64,000 nt of DNA from Bacillus sp. NTK074B. Its GTDB lineage: Bacteria; Bacillota; Bacilli; Bacillales; Bacillaceae_B. The DNA is taken from the NCBI RefSeq assembly GCF_017303375.1, contig NZ_JAFKOH010000001.1:124001-188000 (forward strand). The letters are read 5' to 3'. Below are positions 61,322 to 64,000 of the stretch, piece after piece (positions within the stretch are counted from its first letter, which is position 1; every line of letters begins with the position of its first letter). The notes beneath the pieces are model-generated. The model ran no database searches and was not told the origin of the DNA. It worked only from the letters and a program-made list of their open reading frames with translations. The position numbers and the translations under genes were made by a program.

Positions 61322-61492
61322 TTATGTACGATAAATTGTTAAAACTGCTTGATTTTGATCTTCCGGATCTAAAGCTAAACCAAACATATAATCATCTTTT
61401 TTTAACGTTCTATTTAGTGTATCAACCACTTTGTATAGGTTATCCGTATACTCGATACGGACGGTGGAAAGAATTTCAATTCGACTTTCCAT
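61322..61492 (-). CDS. ypmA: YpmA (DUF4264) small protein
   Basis: A 56-residue protein, MESRIEILSTVRIEYTDNL at the start and MFGLALDPEDQNQAVLTIYRT at the end, matching B. subtilis YpmA (DUF4264) closely. GGAGGAGC lies 4 bases upstream of ATG 61492. Unknown function. It is 12 bases ahead of tseB and surely co-transcribed. Too short for the usual ORF cutoff. Confidence 0.88.
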   Translation of the reverse strand: MESRIEILSTVRIEYTDNLYKVVDTLNRTLKKDDYMFGLALDPEDQNQAVLTIYRT

Positions 61493-61642
61493 GTTGCTCC
61501 TCCTTTTATCTCCTGCCTTACTTAAATGTAAAAAACCCTACACATATTATAACAACATAACGGGCCACCATGGTAGGGGGTTATCATAAAAAACGATCAT
61601 GATTTCGCACACGGAAGGCTGAATTGTCAGCCTCCTATGAGT

Positions 61643-62479
61643 TCACCCTTCATCCTTGAAAACGCCATCTTCTTGATCGAACGTGAGGACCTCATAATTT
61701 CTCTTGTTAAATTTCACTGCAATCAACCCATGTTGCCCTGTTAAGTAGAGATCAATCCACGCTTCGTTGATCGCCTCAAGCATATCACCATTAAGAAGTC
61801 TTTCTTTCGAGCGGTAAACAACGGCGGTTTGTGGATCAACATGCTCCAGAAGACGGTGAGACATGCTTTCTGATTTAGAATGAACCGGTATTTTAACGAT
61901 GTTGACATTTTTCAGGGGTTTCATTAGCAGCACCCCTTCAGAATGAGAAGATTGAGAGCTCAGCCAGAGAAAACGATGGTGAAAAAAGGTGATGGAAAAG
62001 TCCAGCCCTTCTCCTATCTCATTTCCGTCATGAACAGCCCTCATGGCTAATTCATCAGAAAAAGTGTAGGTCTGGTCCTCTTGAATGGTATGAAGGATTG
62101 GTAAGAATTGTTGAGGTATATACGGTTCAAGGGATTCTCCTGCCACAATTTCTTTTATGCTGAATTTTTTCACCAATTCATCCATCATTTTTTCATCTAC
62201 TTCACTTTTCTCCGTGATGATTAAACCCTTTATGTTGTCTATATGAATTTGATTGAAATAATAATAAAGTTGATTGCGGTCCCGAAAACTTCCTGTATTG
62301 ATCATATAATGATCCCCCGAAGCCAAGTGAAGTACAGCGACCTCCCCTTTCTGAACAGGGAGGAAACTAATCGCATACTCTTCTTGTGTCACATGTAAAT
62401 CCACCTTGGGGACTTTCATTCCATAAGCATTCGAAATGACCAGGAGAAAAGACACCATTACTGATATAATCACTCTCAT
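61643..62479 (-). CDS. Secreted metallo-beta-lactamase-fold protein with lost metal site
   Basis: A 278-residue protein with a signal peptide (residues 1-20, VMVSFLLVISNAYG). The fold resembles the ComEC C-terminal / secreted MBL hydrolases: VAVLHLASGDHYMINTG, then a strand LIITEKSEVDEKMMDEL where the H-x-H-x-D-H metal motif should be. His and Asp ligands are absent there, so it is probably not an active hydrolase. Located between dinG and ypmA, on the same strand; in B. subtilis dinG and ypmA are adjacent. Confidence 0.7.
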   Translation of the reverse strand: MRVIISVMVSFLLVISNAYGMKVPKVDLHVTQEEYAISFLPVQKGEVAVLHLASGDHYMINTGSFRDRNQLYYYFNQIHIDNIKGLIITEKSEVDEKMMDELVKKFSIKEIVAGESLEPYIPQQFLPILHTIQEDQTYTFSDELAMRAVHDGNEIGEGLDFSITFFHHRFLWLSSQSSHSEGVLLMKPLKNVNIVKIPVHSKSESMSHRLLEHVDPQTAVVYRSKERLLNGDMLEAINEAWIDLYLTGQHGLIAVKFNKRNYEVLTFDQEDGVFKDEG

Positions 62480-62555
62480 TCACAATCCTCCAGTTCCACA
62501 CCTACTCTTTAGGTTGTGTTAAAGAAGAGATTTTATCACTGAAGTTTAAATGGAT

Positions 62556-64000
62556 TCAGAGCCACTCATCGATCAAAGAGACCAAATCATATAGATCTCC
62601 TTCTTTGACTTCCATAGAAGGAATCGACTGTAAAAACGCTTTTCCGTACCTTGTGGTCATGACTCTACGGTCGTACACAATTACGATACCACGATCACTG
62701 CTCCTCCTGATCAGCCTTCCCACCCCTTGTTTAAAGCGGATAATAGCTTCAGGCAAAGAGTGTGAGGAAAAGGGATTCTTCCCTTGAGCTATGAGGATGT
62801 CCGATTTCGCCTGATTGACCGGATCATCCGGCGGGGAAAACGGAAGTCTCACCATGGCTAGACAGGACAAGTCCTCTCCTGGAATGTCCACTCCTTCCCA
62901 AAAACTGCTCGTACCAAATAAAATCGCCTTATCGAAGCGTTGGAAGTTCTTCGTCAGCCGGGTACGGCTACCTGAAGTGATTCCCTGGGCCATCAGTACA
63001 TATTCTTCTAACAAGCCACTTTCTTTCATCAGCTCATACGTTTTCCTTAACATATCGTAGGAAGTGAATAAAATGAGCATACGTCCTTTAGTCGCCTGTG
63101 CCACCCCTATTAGATGGGAGCTAATGGCTTCAATGTATTCTTCATTTTGAACCTGCTGGATTTCTGGTACATCCACAGGGACGAAAAGCCTTGAAACCTC
63201 ATTATAATCAAAAGGAGAGGTAAGCTGAAGCTGTTTTACACTCTTTCCGTTCAGGCCAATCTCATTCAAGAAATAATTGAAAGATCCACTGACGGTCAAC
63301 GTGGCGGATGTCAGAACCACACTTTTCTTTTTGGCGAAAATCTCACACTGTAGATCCCGGTCGACGGTAATAGGCTGCGATTGTATAGAAAGACTATTTG
63401 GCAATGATCTTGTATCTCCATCCAGCCAGAGAACGTGGTTGTCCATCTTATTTAAGAACACGGTTTGAACATTCGTTCTCAATTCTGTCCAATCCACTAA
63501 AAAGCTGAAGAATTCTTCAATCAAGGCTTTTTCTTTATCAAGGAGTTTGATTTTCTTTTCCTTGATGGCATCCAACGCCTGTTGGAACTCTCTTTCTATA
63601 TACTTCATCCCTGAAATGACACGTTCCATTGACATAACGACCGGCTGCCAGTAACTGCTCTTTTTCATTTCATCGGTAATGCGCAGCTGGATTTTTTGTA
63701 TCCCCGTTCTCTTTTTTGCCTTCTTATAGAAAACACTCGTCAATACAGACATGGCTTCTTCCAAGTCCATATAAAACTGTCCGATTTTCGCATCCAATTC
63801 AAAGGCATGTGTATTAAAACCTACCCCGTGACTGGTGAGAAGCTGATCCAGCCGGTAAAATAGTTGCTTCTGGTCCAGCGTCCCTAATTGGGAAGTGTTA
63901 AACTTAATGGAGAGATAATCCATGACTACCCCAAGATGTTGTCGTGCTGACTTTTCCAAATGATGGGCTTCATCGATCACTAAATAATCATAAGGAGGCA
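62556..64000 (-). CDS. dinG: DinG-family helicase/exonuclease, partial (5' end outside window)
   Basis: 481 C-terminal codons are visible, continuing past the window edge (in-frame PPYDYLVIDEAHH at 64000). DEAH box VIDEAHHLEKSA, TSATLTVSG, a GTSSFWEGVDIPGEDL motif V and RFKQGVGRLIRRSSDRG motif VI are present. Bacillus DinG is about 930 residues with an N-terminal DnaQ-like exonuclease domain and a helicase-like part. The exonuclease half is not in the window. Located after ypmA-tseB as in B. subtilis. Confidence 0.93.
   Translation of the reverse strand, partial: PPYDYLVIDEAHHLEKSARQHLGVVMDYLSIKFNTSQLGTLDQKQLFYRLDQLLTSHGVGFNTHAFELDAKIGQFYMDLEEAMSVLTSVFYKKAKKRTGIQKIQLRITDEMKKSSYWQPVVMSMERVISGMKYIEREFQQALDAIKEKKIKLLDKEKALIEEFFSFLVDWTELRTNVQTVFLNKMDNHVLWLDGDTRSLPNSLSIQSQPITVDRDLQCEIFAKKKSVVLTSATLTVSGSFNYFLNEIGLNGKSVKQLQLTSPFDYNEVSRLFVPVDVPEIQQVQNEEYIEAISSHLIGVAQATKGRMLILFTSYDMLRKTYELMKESGLLEEYVLMAQGITSGSRTRLTKNFQRFDKAILFGTSSFWEGVDIPGEDLSCLAMVRLPFSPPDDPVNQAKSDILIAQGKNPFSSHSLPEAIIRFKQGVGRLIRRSSDRGIVIVYDRRVMTTRYGKAFLQSIPSMEVKEGDLYDLVSLIDEWL

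Overview
This window is chromosomal DNA from an endospore-forming, low-GC Bacillaceae bacterium (Bacillus sensu lato; a Rossellomorea-type marine or soil bacillus would fit, but species is not established). The evidence is the B. subtilis-like gene order: dfrA-thyA, ypjP, ypiP, brxB, ypgR, ypgQ, ugtP, mntR, cspD, ypeQ-ypeP-ypdP-ypdQ, sspL, ypcP, dynA, bpsB-bpsA, ypwA, ypvA, ypsC, rnpB, gpsB, ypsA, cotD, mrfB-mrfA, the ypp cluster, sspM, recU-ponA, ypoC-nth-dnaD, asnS, aspB, ypmB-ypmA and dinG. Spore genes (cotD, sspL, sspM, an hsp20 with a SigK-like promoter) support a spore former. Most genes lie on the minus strand.

Layout. 1-16.7 kb: partial nucleoside hydrolase, a PCYCGC lipoprotein, two DegV/FakB-like proteins, DUF2535, an SRAP abasic-site protein, hemolysin III, an acyltransferase, dfrA-thyA, an ATLF-type zinc peptidase, ypjP, a 25-residue membrane ORF, ypiP, brxB, ypgR, an ABC-F protein, ypgQ and fhs. 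16.7-25.9 kb: ugtP, a methyltransferase, mntR, cspD, two RNase H-fold genes, a queuosine-precursor transporter, an sspL reading frame broken by one missing base, ypcP, a sulfurtransferase and a coupled Cys-rich microprotein. 25.9-36 kb: the double dynamin DynA, the alkylpyrone pair bpsA/bpsB, a CheX-like protein, an SDR, and a three-gene ba3-type oxidase operon behind a perfect Fnr-type palindrome. 36-48 kb: peptidase, helicase, rRNA methyltransferase, RNase P RNA, gpsB, cotD and the mitomycin-repair pair mrfA/mrfB. 48-64 kb: small sporulation and ypp genes, sspM, a repeat-rich gene-free stretch, then recU-ponA and the nth-dnaD-asnS-aspB block, ending in a truncated dinG.

Functional themes are thymidylate/one-carbon supply (dfrA, thyA, fhs), DNA repair and recombination (recU, nth, ypcP, mrfA/B, SRAP, dinG, ypvA), cell envelope and division (ponA, gpsB, ugtP, dynA, tseB), redox and respiration (brxB, ba3 oxidase, bpsA/B) and sporulation.

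The least explained material is a family of ~120-bp structured tandem repeats. It occurs in two arrays (35764-36050 and 50611-51100) that share covarying stems, and each array begins directly at the stop codon of the upstream gene. Four copies of a separate short palindrome follow the second array. No CRISPR array, insertion sequence, prophage or tRNA was seen. Start codons were adjusted by ribosome-binding-site position wherever the longest open frame looked wrong.
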